41,604 nucleotides of DNA from Streptomyces roseolus (lineage in GTDB: Bacteria; Actinomycetota; Actinomycetes; Streptomycetales; Streptomycetaceae), in the NCBI RefSeq assembly GCF_014649855.1, contig NZ_BMTV01000048.1, positions 1 to 41,604 of the forward strand, given 5' to 3'. Shown piece by piece: positions 1 through 6,731 of this stretch. The translations under genes were made by a program, and so were the position numbers. Position 1 is the stretch's first letter. The number at the start of each line of letters is the position of its first letter. A model generated the notes under the pieces. It worked only from the letters and a program-made list of their open reading frames with translations. It searched no databases and had not been told where the DNA came from.

Positions 1-280
1 CCCGCGGAGCGGGTCACATCGCGCTGCGCGCGATGGAGTGAACCGCCCACGCTTCGCGTGGGCGGTGAACGGGACCCGCTTCGCGGGTCCCGGCCTGAAC
101 AGCCTGGCTTCGCCAGGCTGTTCAGGCCCGTGCGCAGGCTTCGCCTGCGCACGGGGCCCGTTGCGCTGCGCTTCACGGGCCAGTGAAGCTGTCCGCTTCG
201 CGGACAGGGGCGGCCCTTGCGGGCCTTGACGGCCCGTCCGCTGCGCTCCCGGTCCGAGCCCGCTTCGCGGGCGGCTGACT
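1..280. repeat. Streptomyces archetypal telomere (left end of a linear replicon)
   Basis: Base 1 begins CCCGCGGAGCGGG, terminal palindrome I of archetypal Streptomyces telomeres. Perfect or near-perfect palindromes follow at 17-35 (TGC centre), 43-65, 70-92, 94-126, 127-155, 155-181 (imperfect), 189-207, 212-225 and 258-272. Most are centred on GCTTCGC, so the complementary strand, which is the 3' overhang at a left end, carries GCGAAGC loops. That heptamer forms very stable sheared-pair mini-hairpins, and in known telomeres the folded overhang is the substrate for protein-primed end patching by Tpg. A tpg gene is present at 23170-23730. Seeing the palindromes is direct; calling this the physical end relies on the match to palindrome I and on its falling at base 1. 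Confidence 0.93.
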
Positions 281-282
281 AC

Positions 283-308
283 GGGGGCGGGGGCGGGGGC
301 GGGGTGGC
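283..308 (+). other. G-tract next to the telomere palindromes
   Basis: Four consecutive runs of 4-5 G separated by single C residues lie just inside the last telomeric palindrome. The pattern fits an intramolecular G-quadruplex on the plus strand. It has no coding potential. It could mark the inner edge of the telomere or be a protein site; this is inference. Confidence 0.5.
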
Positions 309-327
309 TGCATCATAGTTGATGCAG
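308..327. other. short perfect hairpin CTGCATCA/TGATGCAG
   Basis: Eight-base perfect arms enclose a TAGT loop in a locally AT-richer patch between the G-tract and the first gene (minus strand, ends at 378). It may be a terminator for the minus-strand gene pair or an operator. There is no T-run. Confidence 0.35.
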
Positions 328-377
328 CATGTTGAGTTGGCGAAACGGGACCGTATCCCCGGGGGGTGAGGACTGCC

Positions 378-917
378 CTACTGCCCCCAGTCCCACCAAC
401 TTCGGATTTCCTTGGTGGAGATTCCGTAGCACTTTTCTACTACCTCTTCGAAGGTGGTGTCCGGGTTTTCCAGGAGGGTGAGGGAGGAGTTTACGGCGAG
501 GTTGAGGATGTCCGATTCCGCTTCGCCGAAGTTGAGCTCTTCGTTGATCATGTCGGCGGCCGCGTCGACGGCGGTGTGGACGTCCTCGCGGGTGTAGCGG
601 CGGGGCGGGGTGAGGCCGGCGCTTCGGGCCTTCATGTAGTCCGTGAACGCGTCCTGAAAGGCACTCAGGGCCCGTGCGCGGTCCTGCCGGTCACCGGCGG
701 TGAGGTAGTCCTCTACGGCGTCATCCATGGCGGTGAGGGAGGCGGCGGGGTCGGTGACGTACCCCAGTCGTCCGGCGGGGTCGACTGCCCACGCTTCCTG
801 TCCGTCGAGGGAGATGTCCCGGGGGGTGATGCAGTGGTCGCAGGTGAGGCACTGGAACTCGGCGGTGGGGGTGAGGTGGTAGGTGCCCCCGCACTCCGAG
901 CAGCGGATCAGAATCAT
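378..917 (-). CDS. zinc-ribbon hypothetical protein, terminal gene
   Basis: A 179-residue protein of unknown function and the gene closest to the telomere. The N-terminus has two cysteine pairs (CSEC near residue 6, then CLTCDHC near residue 24), a typical zinc-ribbon arrangement. The rest is acidic and probably helical, with no membrane segment, and ends in a Trp-rich tail (SWWDWGQ). The ATG at 917 has AGGAGA eight bases upstream. It lies 66 bp downstream of the clamp-like gene in the same direction, with a strong hairpin between them (944-974), so it is probably expressed by read-through of the clamp leader. I do not recognise the family; a nucleic-acid-binding or protein-contact role via the ribbon is a guess. 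Confidence 0.75.
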   Translation of the reverse strand: MILIRCSECGGTYHLTPTAEFQCLTCDHCITPRDISLDGQEAWAVDPAGRLGYVTDPAASLTAMDDAVEDYLTAGDRQDRARALSAFQDAFTDYMKARSAGLTPPRRYTREDVHTAVDAAADMINEELNFGEAESDILNLAVNSSLTLLENPDTTFEEVVEKCYGISTKEIRSWWDWGQ

Positions 918-943
918 ACGGACTGTCTCCTTGCTAAGTGGTG

Positions 944-974
944 CCGCCGGGGGCGCGGTGAGCGCCCCCGGCGG
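944..974 (-). terminator. hairpin between clamp-like gene and terminal gene
   Basis: Perfect 13-bp arms (CCGCCGGGGGCGC / GCGCCCCCGGCGG) with a 5-base loop lie just after the stop of the clamp-like gene. No T-run, as is common in high-GC actinobacteria. It may be a partial terminator, since the next gene starts 27 bp further on. Confidence 0.55.
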
Positions 975-983
975 GAGGGGCGG

Positions 984-2234
984 TCAGAGGTTCCAGATGC
1001 CGTCTTCGAGGCGGATGGACATGAGGAGGTGCCGGTAGCTGTCGCCGGTGATGGCGGGGCCGTCGGTGAAGAGGACCGCGCGCTTCGTCCGCTGCGTGAT
1101 GCCTTCGGGAAGATGGAGGGTGAGGGTGTCGCCGGTGAACGCGGCCAGGGCGTCGGCAAAGTAGGCGGGGTTGAAGGTCACGGCCTGGCGGTGCAGGACG
1201 GCGGGGTCGCCCTGCGGGGTGGTGTGGGGCAGGGGGATGCCCTTGAAGCGGGCGCGGTCCTGGTCGTCGGGGAGGACGGGTGCGAGCGTGAGGCTGCCGG
1301 TGCCGTCCCACAGAAGGCTGACGGGGGTGTTCTTGTCAGCCTTGGCCTTGATGACGGCGGCGCTCTTCTTCAGGGCGGTGTCGAGGGTGGTGCGCGGGAT
1401 GCTGACCGAGGCGGCGGCCTTGGTGGGGAACAGCTTGTCGTGGCGGGGGAGGCGGCCGTCGAGGGTGCGCTGGGTGATGGTGGTCTGTCCGGCCGTCAGG
1501 GTGACCCACCCGCCGTCGGGGCTGATGCCGAGGGTGAGGGGGTTGGTGTGCGTCTTCAGGACCGGTACGAGCCGCTTGAGGATGCCGCCGGGGATGAGGG
1601 CGGAGGTGGGGTGGCCGTCGGCCGTCTCGGCGCCGGTGGGGGCGGCGGGGATGTCCGCCACGGCGAAGCGGTAGCGGTCGGTCGCGGCGAGGGTGAGGGT
1701 CTGGCCGGTGAGGGTGAACGCCACCCCGGTCAGGGTCGGCAGGGTGTCGTCGGTGCCCCGGGCGGGGAGCGTGCGCAGCAGCTGGTTGAGGAACACCTGG
1801 GGGTCGAGGGTGACCTGGGCGGGGGCGGGGAGCGGCGCAGGGGTGTAGGTGGCGGGGTCGGGGGCGGCGATCGGGACGGTCATGTCGCTGCCGGTGAGGA
1901 GGTCGCCGGTGAGGGCGACGGGCGTTCGGGCGGCGACGGTCTTCGTCTCGCCCGCGACGAACGCTCCCATGATCTTGACCATTTCGGTGTGGTCGAGGAG
2001 GGAAGTGCCGGCGGTCTCGGGGGTGGTGCACGGCAGCGTCACGGAGACGGCCGTTTCGAAGTCGAAGGAAGCGAGGGTGACGGTGCCGTTTCCGGTCTGG
2101 ATACGGACACCGCGCTGGGCGGGGTTCGGCTCCTTCGGGTTGATCCCGAATTCCGCGATCTTCAGGGCGGACATGATGTCCGCGTGGGTCCCGGAGAATT
2201 CAGCGGAATTGGTGGGCGTCTGCGGAATGGACAT
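984..2234 (-). CDS. DnaN-like DNA polymerase III beta sliding clamp homologue
   Basis: A 416-residue protein with the three-part layout of the bacterial beta clamp. The middle domain is clearest: residues about 150-230 contain a helix ending LLRTLPARGTDDTLPTL, then TGVAFTLTG, TLTLAATDRYRFAVA, matching the conserved ATDRYRLA region. The C-terminus (SYRHLLMSIRL) matches the YLLMPVRL-type end of clamps. The N-terminal domain is divergent. It is slightly longer than chromosomal Streptomyces DnaN (about 376). In the family the protein encircles DNA and tethers polymerase. ATG at 2234 with AGGAG four bases upstream; the shared leader precedes it. It could support plasmid replication or end patching, or have been repurposed; which applies is not visible. 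Confidence 0.82.
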   Translation of the reverse strand: MSIPQTPTNSAEFSGTHADIMSALKIAEFGINPKEPNPAQRGVRIQTGNGTVTLASFDFETAVSVTLPCTTPETAGTSLLDHTEMVKIMGAFVAGETKTVAARTPVALTGDLLTGSDMTVPIAAPDPATYTPAPLPAPAQVTLDPQVFLNQLLRTLPARGTDDTLPTLTGVAFTLTGQTLTLAATDRYRFAVADIPAAPTGAETADGHPTSALIPGGILKRLVPVLKTHTNPLTLGISPDGGWVTLTAGQTTITQRTLDGRLPRHDKLFPTKAAASVSIPRTTLDTALKKSAAVIKAKADKNTPVSLLWDGTGSLTLAPVLPDDQDRARFKGIPLPHTTPQGDPAVLHRQAVTFNPAYFADALAAFTGDTLTLHLPEGITQRTKRAVLFTDGPAITGDSYRHLLMSIRLEDGIWNL

Positions 2235-2236
2235 GC

Positions 2237-2335
2237 TTCTCCTCTGCGTGAAGGGGTCGTGCGGCCGTCAGCCGCACGGGGTGCCGGTTCGGGGGTTGCC
2301 CTCCCCTCTCCAACATCTCTATTAAACCACATCAT
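2237..2335 (-). promoter_or_regulatory. conserved leader, copy A (clamp-like gene)
   Basis: Read on the minus strand: TGTGGTTTAATAGAG box (plus 2317-2332), then GAGGGGAGGGCAACCCCC (2291-2308), a perfect 8-bp hairpin (2258-2278), CCCCTTCAC and AGGAG before the ATG. The upstream GGTTGCC arm seen in copies B, C and F is missing here. Confidence 0.75.
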
Positions 2336-2346
2336 GAGAGGTTCGG

Positions 2347-2790
2347 TCACCTGTAAACGCTGGTCAGACGCGGGGCGCGCCCTCGGGTGGCTGACGCCGG
2401 CGGGGCGCTGCCGCCCCGGAAGCGCAGCGCCGGGGGCCTGTCGATCTGCGGCGCGGAGCGCCGAGGGGTCGGAGCGAAGCGACGGACCCGGTCCGATCGA
2501 CCAAGGGGAGAGAGCGAAGCGACCGACCCGACAAGTCCGGCGAAGCGCAGCGGAGAGGGCCCGGGAGCGCAGCGGAGGGCCCGTCCGGACGACCGTGCAA
2601 GGGTCGGAGCGCAGCGTAGACCCGTCGCTGGCGCACCGTCAGGAGGGTGGTGGAGCGCAGCGGAACCACCCGGCCCCGGCACCGGGGGGCCGGGAGCGCA
2701 GCGGACGGCCCCCCGGGCAGCGTCCCGCCGGCGTCAGCCACCCGAGGGAGTTGCCACGGTGCGCCCTGCCGGCCCGCACGTGCTCTTGCG
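2347..2790. repeat. array of hairpins with telomere-like GCGNAGC loops
   Basis: Non-coding. Successive hairpins have different stems but almost the same loop, GGAGCGCAGCGGA or GGAGCGAAGCGA: 2466-2489 (GGGTC/GACCC), 2557-2582 (GGGCCC/GGGCCC), 2601-2623 (GGGTC/GACCC), 2645-2671 (GGGTGGT/ACCACCC) and 2684-2714 (GGGGGGCC/GGCCCCCC). Another, simpler palindrome lies at 2449-2463. The loops contain GCGCAGC or GCGAAGC, the same heptamer class as the telomere, but here on the plus strand. Long frames through this region come from base composition and are not genes. Confidence 0.7.
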
Positions 2791-2867
2791 GGCGCGCCCC
2801 TGAGCTGCGCCCGCCGCGCCTGCCCGCAGCTGAGGTGTGCGGGGTGGGCGGTCGGCCGGCGGCGGGA

Positions 2868-2977
2868 GGGTGGGGGTATGGGTGGGGGCCCGGTGTGGCG
2901 CTGGCCGGTAACTCCCTTTGGAACAGCGTGCGTTGTCCGGCCAGGGCTGCGCCGGGCCCCCACCCATACCCCCACCC
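2868..2977. repeat. large inverted repeat, 41-bp arms
   Basis: Arms at 2868-2908 and 2937-2977 match over the first 26 bases without a mismatch; the inner 15 bases carry some mismatches. The loop is 28 bases. The arm is rich in G-runs (GGGTGGGGGTATGGG). Nothing in 2347-3070 looks coding. A role in transfer, replication or termination is possible but not shown. Confidence 0.65.
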
Positions 2978-3074
2978 GCTGCGCCCGGGGTGCGCCCCGG
3001 TGTTCCCGGCGGACGGTGCTCGTCTCTTCGTCATGGCCGGGGTGGGCCGTTCATCCGGTCGGCTCACGTGAGGT

Positions 3075-3190
3075 GGGTTGCCCCTCCCTCATGATTGTGG
3101 TTACATAAAGGCGTCGCAAGGGGGAGGGCAACCCCCCGGGCGATCGGGTGGCCGGACGGTCGCCCGCCCTTCACGGCAAGGAGAGCATCC
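3075..3190 (+). promoter_or_regulatory. conserved leader, copy B
   Basis: Left arm GGGTTGCCCCTCCC (3075-3088), box TGTGGTTACATAAA (3096-3109), right arm GGGGGAGGGCAACCCCC (3120-3136), imperfect hairpin around 3147-3167, CCCTTCAC and AAGGAG before the ATG at 3191. The two GGTTGCCC/GGGCAACC arms form an inverted repeat enclosing the box. The stretch GGCCGGACGGTCGCCCGCCC recurs exactly in copy F. Confidence 0.8.
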
Positions 3191-3667
3191 ATGGAGCACG
3201 TCCCCACTCTCGTGATCGGCTCCGGCATCGAGGCCGGCGCCCCCGACACCACCGCGCTCGACTTCTCCGACATCTCGGAAACCTGCCTGACCTGCACGAT
3301 CGCCACGGACGGCCACACCGGCCCGTGCCGCCTCCAGACCGCCCCGATCGCGCCCGGCACGCTGGTGCGGACCCGTGCGGGCCGTTTCGACGTGGTGCCG
3401 AGCCGCACCGGCATCGTGCTCAACGCGGTGACCGGCTCGGACGGCGCGGTCACCCTGGCGGTCTGGTTCTGGGCCCTGGGCGCGCCGGTCGTCGGGGCCA
3501 CGCTGCTCCCCGTCAAGGGCGATGAGGTGCAGCCGCTGGCCACCACCTTGGACATGCTCCCCGCTCTCACCCACGCGGCGATGGTCCGCCAGGTGACGGC
3601 GGCGATCGAGGCGGGCGGGACGCCCGCGCTGGCCGCTTCCGTACTCGCCCCGTTGCTGGGTCTGTAG
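3191..3667 (+). CDS. hypothetical protein, cassette gene
   Basis: A 158-residue protein I do not recognise. The ATG at 3191 is chosen because AAGGAG lies ten bases upstream and because the leader and its hairpin occupy the upstream part of the frame. The sequence has a CLTC pair near residue 35 followed by a further Cys, several short beta-like stretches (GTLVRTRAGRFDVVPS, LPVKGDEVQPL) and a helical, Ala-rich C-terminus ending VLAPLLGL. No signal peptide or clear membrane segment. It has its own leader and its own terminator, so it is monocistronic. Confidence 0.72.
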   Translation: MEHVPTLVIGSGIEAGAPDTTALDFSDISETCLTCTIATDGHTGPCRLQTAPIAPGTLVRTRAGRFDVVPSRTGIVLNAVTGSDGAVTLAVWFWALGAPVVGATLLPVKGDEVQPLATTLDMLPALTHAAMVRQVTAAIEAGGTPALAASVLAPLLGL

Positions 3668-3692
3668 CTCCGGGGTTCGGCTCACCCGCCGC

Positions 3693-3720
3693 GCGGGGGC
3701 AGATGACAGTCCGCCCCCGC
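3693..3720 (+). terminator. hairpin terminator
   Basis: GCGGGGGC/GCCCCCGC arms with a 12-base loop, 25 bases after the stop at 3667. No T-run. Confidence 0.5.
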
Positions 3721-3840
3721 ACAGGCCCCTCGGCACGCCCCGGGACGGCCGCGCACATCGCCGCGGCCGGCGTCGGCGCCATGCCGGGCGTGCCGCTTCG
3801 CGGTCGGAAGGAAGGGTTCACCCGGCCGGCCCGCGCGGTA

Positions 3841-3960
3841 GGTTGCCCCCCCACCCTGAAATGTGGTTGAATAAATCTATCGGGAAGGGGATGGCAACCC
3901 CCGACCCATCCCCGGCGGCCGCCCGGCCGCCGGGGATCCCTTCACGGCAGAGGAACAGAG
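3841..3960 (+). promoter_or_regulatory. conserved leader, copy C
   Basis: Left arm GGTTGCCCCCCCACCC (3841-3856), box ATGTGGTTGAATAAA (3861-3875), right arm AGGGGATGGCAACCCCC (3886-3902), a perfect 14-bp hairpin with a 2-base centre (3908-3937), then CCCTTCAC and AGAGGAAC before the ATG at 3961. Confidence 0.82.
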
Positions 3961-4788
3961 ATGACGAACACCGCCCGTACCCGCCGGCCGAGCATGACCC
4001 CTGAGGAGCGCGCTGCCTACAACGCGGAGCAGCGCGCCGCCCTGGACGGCGTCATGGCCCGCACCTACGCCGTCCTGCACGTCCCCGCCGTGTGGGACGC
4101 CCTGCTCGCCCTGGCCGCCCGGCTTGAGGACCGCAGCCCCGTGAACGTGGTCGCGATCCTCGGGCAGCTCCCCGAGGCCACCGACGTCCGGGGCAAGACC
4201 GAGTGGCGCAAGGTGGGCCGCGGTCCCGCGAAGGGGTCGAAGGCGCTGCGCGTGTGGGCGCCTGTGGTCGGCCGCCGCGCCACCGAGGCGGACCAGGGCA
4301 CCGAGGCCGAGGACGGGGACACGGAGGCCAAGGGAGGCGGGCGCCCCCGCGCGTTCAAGGCGGCGCCCACGTACGACGTGAGCCAGACCGCCGGAGACGA
4401 CTACGCCGCGCCGGTGCGGCCCGTGCCCGACGCGCTGGCGTGCGCGCGCCGGCTGTCCGCCGCGCTGAACGCCCCGGTAGTCCTCGACGGCATGTCCATG
4501 CCTGCCGACCTCGGCGGCATGGAGGGCGCGTTCGCGCTGCGGGTGATGCTCGACGCGCACGCCGCCGGATACTTCACCGGGCCTCAGATGGTGGCGGGAC
4601 AGAACGCGGCCGAAGCGGCGTCGGCCGCGCACCTGGCCGCACTCATCCTCGGGATCGAGCCCTCACCGGCCAGGGTCCCGGCGCTGGGCGGCGTGGTCAC
4701 CGGCGAGCGCATGACGCCGGCCATCAAGGACGCCGCCGAGCGGGTCATCACTGGCGGCCGCGCCCTGGCCGTTCTGGCCTGCGGCTGA
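3961..4788 (+). CDS. ArdC N-terminal-like (DUF1738) protein lacking the peptidase motif
   Basis: 275 residues. Residues about 55-150 match the ssDNA-binding N-terminal domain of plasmid ArdC antirestriction proteins as I know it: QLPEATDVRGKTEWRKVGR, KGSKALRVWAPVVGRR, then after a charged Glu/Asp/Lys linker RAFKAAPTYDVSQTAGD. ArdC proteins normally continue into a zinc metallopeptidase domain with HExxH. Here the C-terminal half (residues 150-275) is Ala-rich and has no HExxH, so it is a divergent or degenerate form that might only bind DNA. ArdC-type proteins protect incoming plasmid DNA from restriction. Monocistronic with leader and terminator. The family call is from pattern recognition. 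Confidence 0.72.
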   Translation: MTNTARTRRPSMTPEERAAYNAEQRAALDGVMARTYAVLHVPAVWDALLALAARLEDRSPVNVVAILGQLPEATDVRGKTEWRKVGRGPAKGSKALRVWAPVVGRRATEADQGTEAEDGDTEAKGGGRPRAFKAAPTYDVSQTAGDDYAAPVRPVPDALACARRLSAALNAPVVLDGMSMPADLGGMEGAFALRVMLDAHAAGYFTGPQMVAGQNAAEAASAAHLAALILGIEPSPARVPALGGVVTGERMTPAIKDAAERVITGGRALAVLACG

Positions 4789-4794
4789 CCCGCA

Positions 4795-4827
4795 GGCGCC
4801 CGGCCCCGGTCCGGCGGGCCGGGCGCC
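4795..4827 (+). terminator. hairpin terminator
   Basis: 11-bp arms GGCGCCCGGCC/GGCCGGGCGCC with an 11-base loop, directly after the stop of the ArdC-like gene. Confidence 0.6.
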
Positions 4828-4904
4828 GGATTCCGGCAGGCCCCGGAAGCCGGCGGCGCGAGCCGGGCGGGGAGGCACCCGTCCGGCTCGCGCCGGGGGG
4901 AGAC

Positions 4905-5014
4905 ACCCCACCCAAAAATGTGGTTCAATAAATTCGTTGATGAGGGGATGGCAACCCCCGAATCCGATCCCGCGCTGCCGTCGGCCGCCGGGCACCTTCA
5001 CACCGAGGAGCGTC
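4905..5014 (+). promoter_or_regulatory. conserved leader, copy D
   Basis: Degenerate left arm ACACCCCACCC, box ATGTGGTTCAATAAA (4918-4932), right arm GAGGGGATGGCAACCCCC (4942-4959), a GC-rich imperfect hairpin, then ACCTTCACACCGAGGAG before the ATG at 5015. Confidence 0.78.
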
Positions 5015-5458
5015 ATGACCATCGTCACCCCCACCCCTGGAGAACTCGCCGTCGGCGAGGCAGTCGCGGCGGCCGGCCCCGGCCTGCACATCGTGCACGT
5101 CGCCCGGAACCACGACTGGGCCCATGAGCAGGCACACGCCGAACTCCTCTGGTTCGGCGGCACCATGGGCGCGCACTTCGGCCCCGGGCAGCGGGAGGCG
5201 TACGACCGTGCCGCCGCGCTGGTCGACGCGGCGCTGAAAAGCGGGATCGCGCGGCTGACGGTGGTGTCCGAGGTCCCGCCGGGCGAGCGCAGCGCCCGGA
5301 TGTACCACGTCGAGGACGGCCGGTGCATCACGGTCGAGGAGTACGACACCGAGCGCTACGGCACGTACCCCGACTCCCTGGCCGCGGCCCGCCGCCGCAG
5401 CGCCGAGTTGACGGCCCGCGCGCTGCACTGGCACGCCCCCCGGTACCGCCGGGCCTGA
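5015..5458 (+). CDS. hypothetical protein, cassette gene
   Basis: A 147-residue protein of unknown function. ATG at 5015 with GAGGAG at the usual distance; an in-frame ATG at 4937 is rejected because it lies inside the leader. Features: GLHIVHVARNHDWAHEQAHAELLWFGG near residues 25-50, with several His/Trp residues, a helical stretch (YDRAAALVDAALKSG), then a short strand and a Tyr-rich segment (YDTERYGTYPD) and a basic tail. Soluble, with no signal. Own leader and strong terminator. Confidence 0.75.
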   Translation: MTIVTPTPGELAVGEAVAAAGPGLHIVHVARNHDWAHEQAHAELLWFGGTMGAHFGPGQREAYDRAAALVDAALKSGIARLTVVSEVPPGERSARMYHVEDGRCITVEEYDTERYGTYPDSLAAARRRSAELTARALHWHAPRYRRA

Positions 5459-5466
5459 CCTGCACC

Positions 5467-5493
5467 CCGGCCCCGCGATCAGCGCGGGGCCGG
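5467..5493 (+). terminator. strong hairpin terminator
   Basis: Perfect 11-bp arms CCGGCCCCGCG/CGCGGGGCCGG with an ATCAG loop, eight bases after the stop at 5458. Confidence 0.65.
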
Positions 5494-5554
5494 CCCTCCG
5501 GGCGGAAGGCAACCCGCCCAACCCCCCTTCACACAGCACACCGAGGAGAACGTC

Positions 5555-5713
5555 ATGCCCCAGCACCACGACGAGCACAACGACGACCGCCGTCCGTTCG
5601 GCGAGCACGCGACCCCGCGCGTGCCGCGTGCCCGCCAGGCGCATCCGGTCGAGAACTGGGACACCGCGCGGGGCGCCCGCCCGCCGCGTCAGCGCGGCAG
5701 CGAGAACAACTGA
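5555..5713 (+). CDS. small charged protein
   Basis: A 52-residue ORF (MPQHHDEHNDDRRPFG...). The ATG at 5555 is preceded by CCCTTCACACAGCACACCGAGGAG, the same CCTTCAC-AGGAG initiation region as the leader cassettes. The upstream GGCGGAAGGCAACCCGCC (5500-5517) resembles the leader's right arm, but the TGTGGTT box is absent. The product is His/Asp-rich at the start and Arg/Pro-rich at the end, with no predicted fold. It probably shares a transcript with the next gene. Confidence 0.6.
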   Translation: MPQHHDEHNDDRRPFGEHATPRVPRARQAHPVENWDTARGARPPRQRGSENN

Positions 5714-5876
5714 CCCGCGCCCGGTGCGGCTGCCCGGCAGGCAGCCGCACCGGGACCACTTGCCCCCGCCCGCGCGAACCCTCGGCCGGGCACGCGCCGG
5801 ACCTTCCCTGCGCCCGCCGGATGCGGGCACCCCACCACGCCCCGGGCGCGCCCCGGCCTGCACCTTCGGAGCACCC

Positions 5877-6560
5877 ATGACCGTCTCGCCCTCCCCCGCC
5901 TACCGCATGTCCACCCGTCACTACGACGGCGACACCACCGCCCGTGAGCTGACGGCGGGTGAAGCGGACGCGTTCGTGCCCGTCGCCCTGCTCGACGGTG
6001 CGGAGGTGCTCCCCGACCCCGGCCGGTCGGGAACCCTCACCGTGAAGCGTTCGGTGTCCGGGCCTGCCTGCGCCACCGGCTCCGTGCTCGTGACGGCGAC
6101 CATGACGGCGGTCCTGGTCCCGGTGCACGCACCGGCGAGGCTGACGGCACGCCAGTACCAGGACCTGTGCATCATCCGTGATCAGCGCGGCGGGACGGCG
6201 GTATGGGACCGCGGCCGGGTCTGCGCCGGCGTTCACGCGATTCCCGCAGGCGCGGCGTCCCGGCTCCTGGCGCGCGGCTGGCTCACCGTGGACGACGTCC
6301 CCGGCGGCCCTGCTCCGGTGTGCGTCTCCCTCGCGGGGCTCATCGCGATGACTCATCGCGAGCACTGCGTCACCACGCTGTCCGGGTCCGGTGAGTACGT
6401 CGACCATCGGGGTTTCGACCGCTTGGGCGGCTGGGTCACCCGGGCGTGGTGCTCGTGCGGACAGTGGAGCACGCACATTGCCGGCGACAAGGCCCCGGCA
6501 CGGCTGGCCGCCCGCCGGCACCGGGCCGAACACCTCACCAGGGCTCTCGCCCTGCTCTAA
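5877..6560 (+). CDS. hypothetical protein with C-terminal Cys/His motif
   Basis: A 227-residue protein. The ATG at 5877 has CGGAG six bases upstream; the longer upstream frame would overlap the 52-residue gene. The middle (about residues 85-150) looks like a small wHTH-like region: LTARQYQDLCIIRDQRGG, then GAASRLLARGWLTVDD. The C-terminus (AWCSCGQWSTHIAG...RLAARRHRAEHL) is a short CxCG...H...H element common in Streptomyces mobile-element proteins and could bind zinc. It lies 163 bp after the small gene with no leader of its own, and a hairpin follows. Function unknown. Confidence 0.7.
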   Translation: MTVSPSPAYRMSTRHYDGDTTARELTAGEADAFVPVALLDGAEVLPDPGRSGTLTVKRSVSGPACATGSVLVTATMTAVLVPVHAPARLTARQYQDLCIIRDQRGGTAVWDRGRVCAGVHAIPAGAASRLLARGWLTVDDVPGGPAPVCVSLAGLIAMTHREHCVTTLSGSGEYVDHRGFDRLGGWVTRAWCSCGQWSTHIAGDKAPARLAARRHRAEHLTRALALL

Positions 6561-6568
6561 CCCGGCTT

Positions 6569-6584
6569 CCGGCCGAACGGCCGG
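6569..6584 (+). terminator. short hairpin terminator
   Basis: CCGGCCG AA CGGCCGG directly after the stop at 6560. Confidence 0.45.
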
Positions 6585-6611
6585 CCCGAGCCCCTCTGCT
6601 GCGCCCTGGGG

Positions 6612-6731
6612 GTGGTTGCCCCACCCCCAGGAACGTGGTTCAATAAAGACGACGCAAGGGGAGGGCAACCCCCGAAGCGATCGGGGCGGCCGGACGGTCG
6701 CCCGCCCTTCACGACACAGGAGAACGCCCGC
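6612..6731 (+). promoter_or_regulatory. conserved leader, copy F
   Basis: Left arm GGTTGCCCCACCCCC (6614-6628), box ACGTGGTTCAATAAA (6633-6647), right arm GGGGAGGGCAACCCCC (6658-6673), hairpin GGGCGGCC-GGAC-GGTCGCCC (6684-6703), CCCTTCAC and CAGGAG before the ATG at 6732. The hairpin and downstream part are almost identical to copy B. Confidence 0.82.

Noticed and set aside
366..3071. A 901-codon plus-strand frame across the clamp-like gene and hairpin region
   Set aside because: It is a shadow of the minus-strand genes and of GC-rich non-coding DNA; the protein is low-complexity Gly/Arg and has no start signal.
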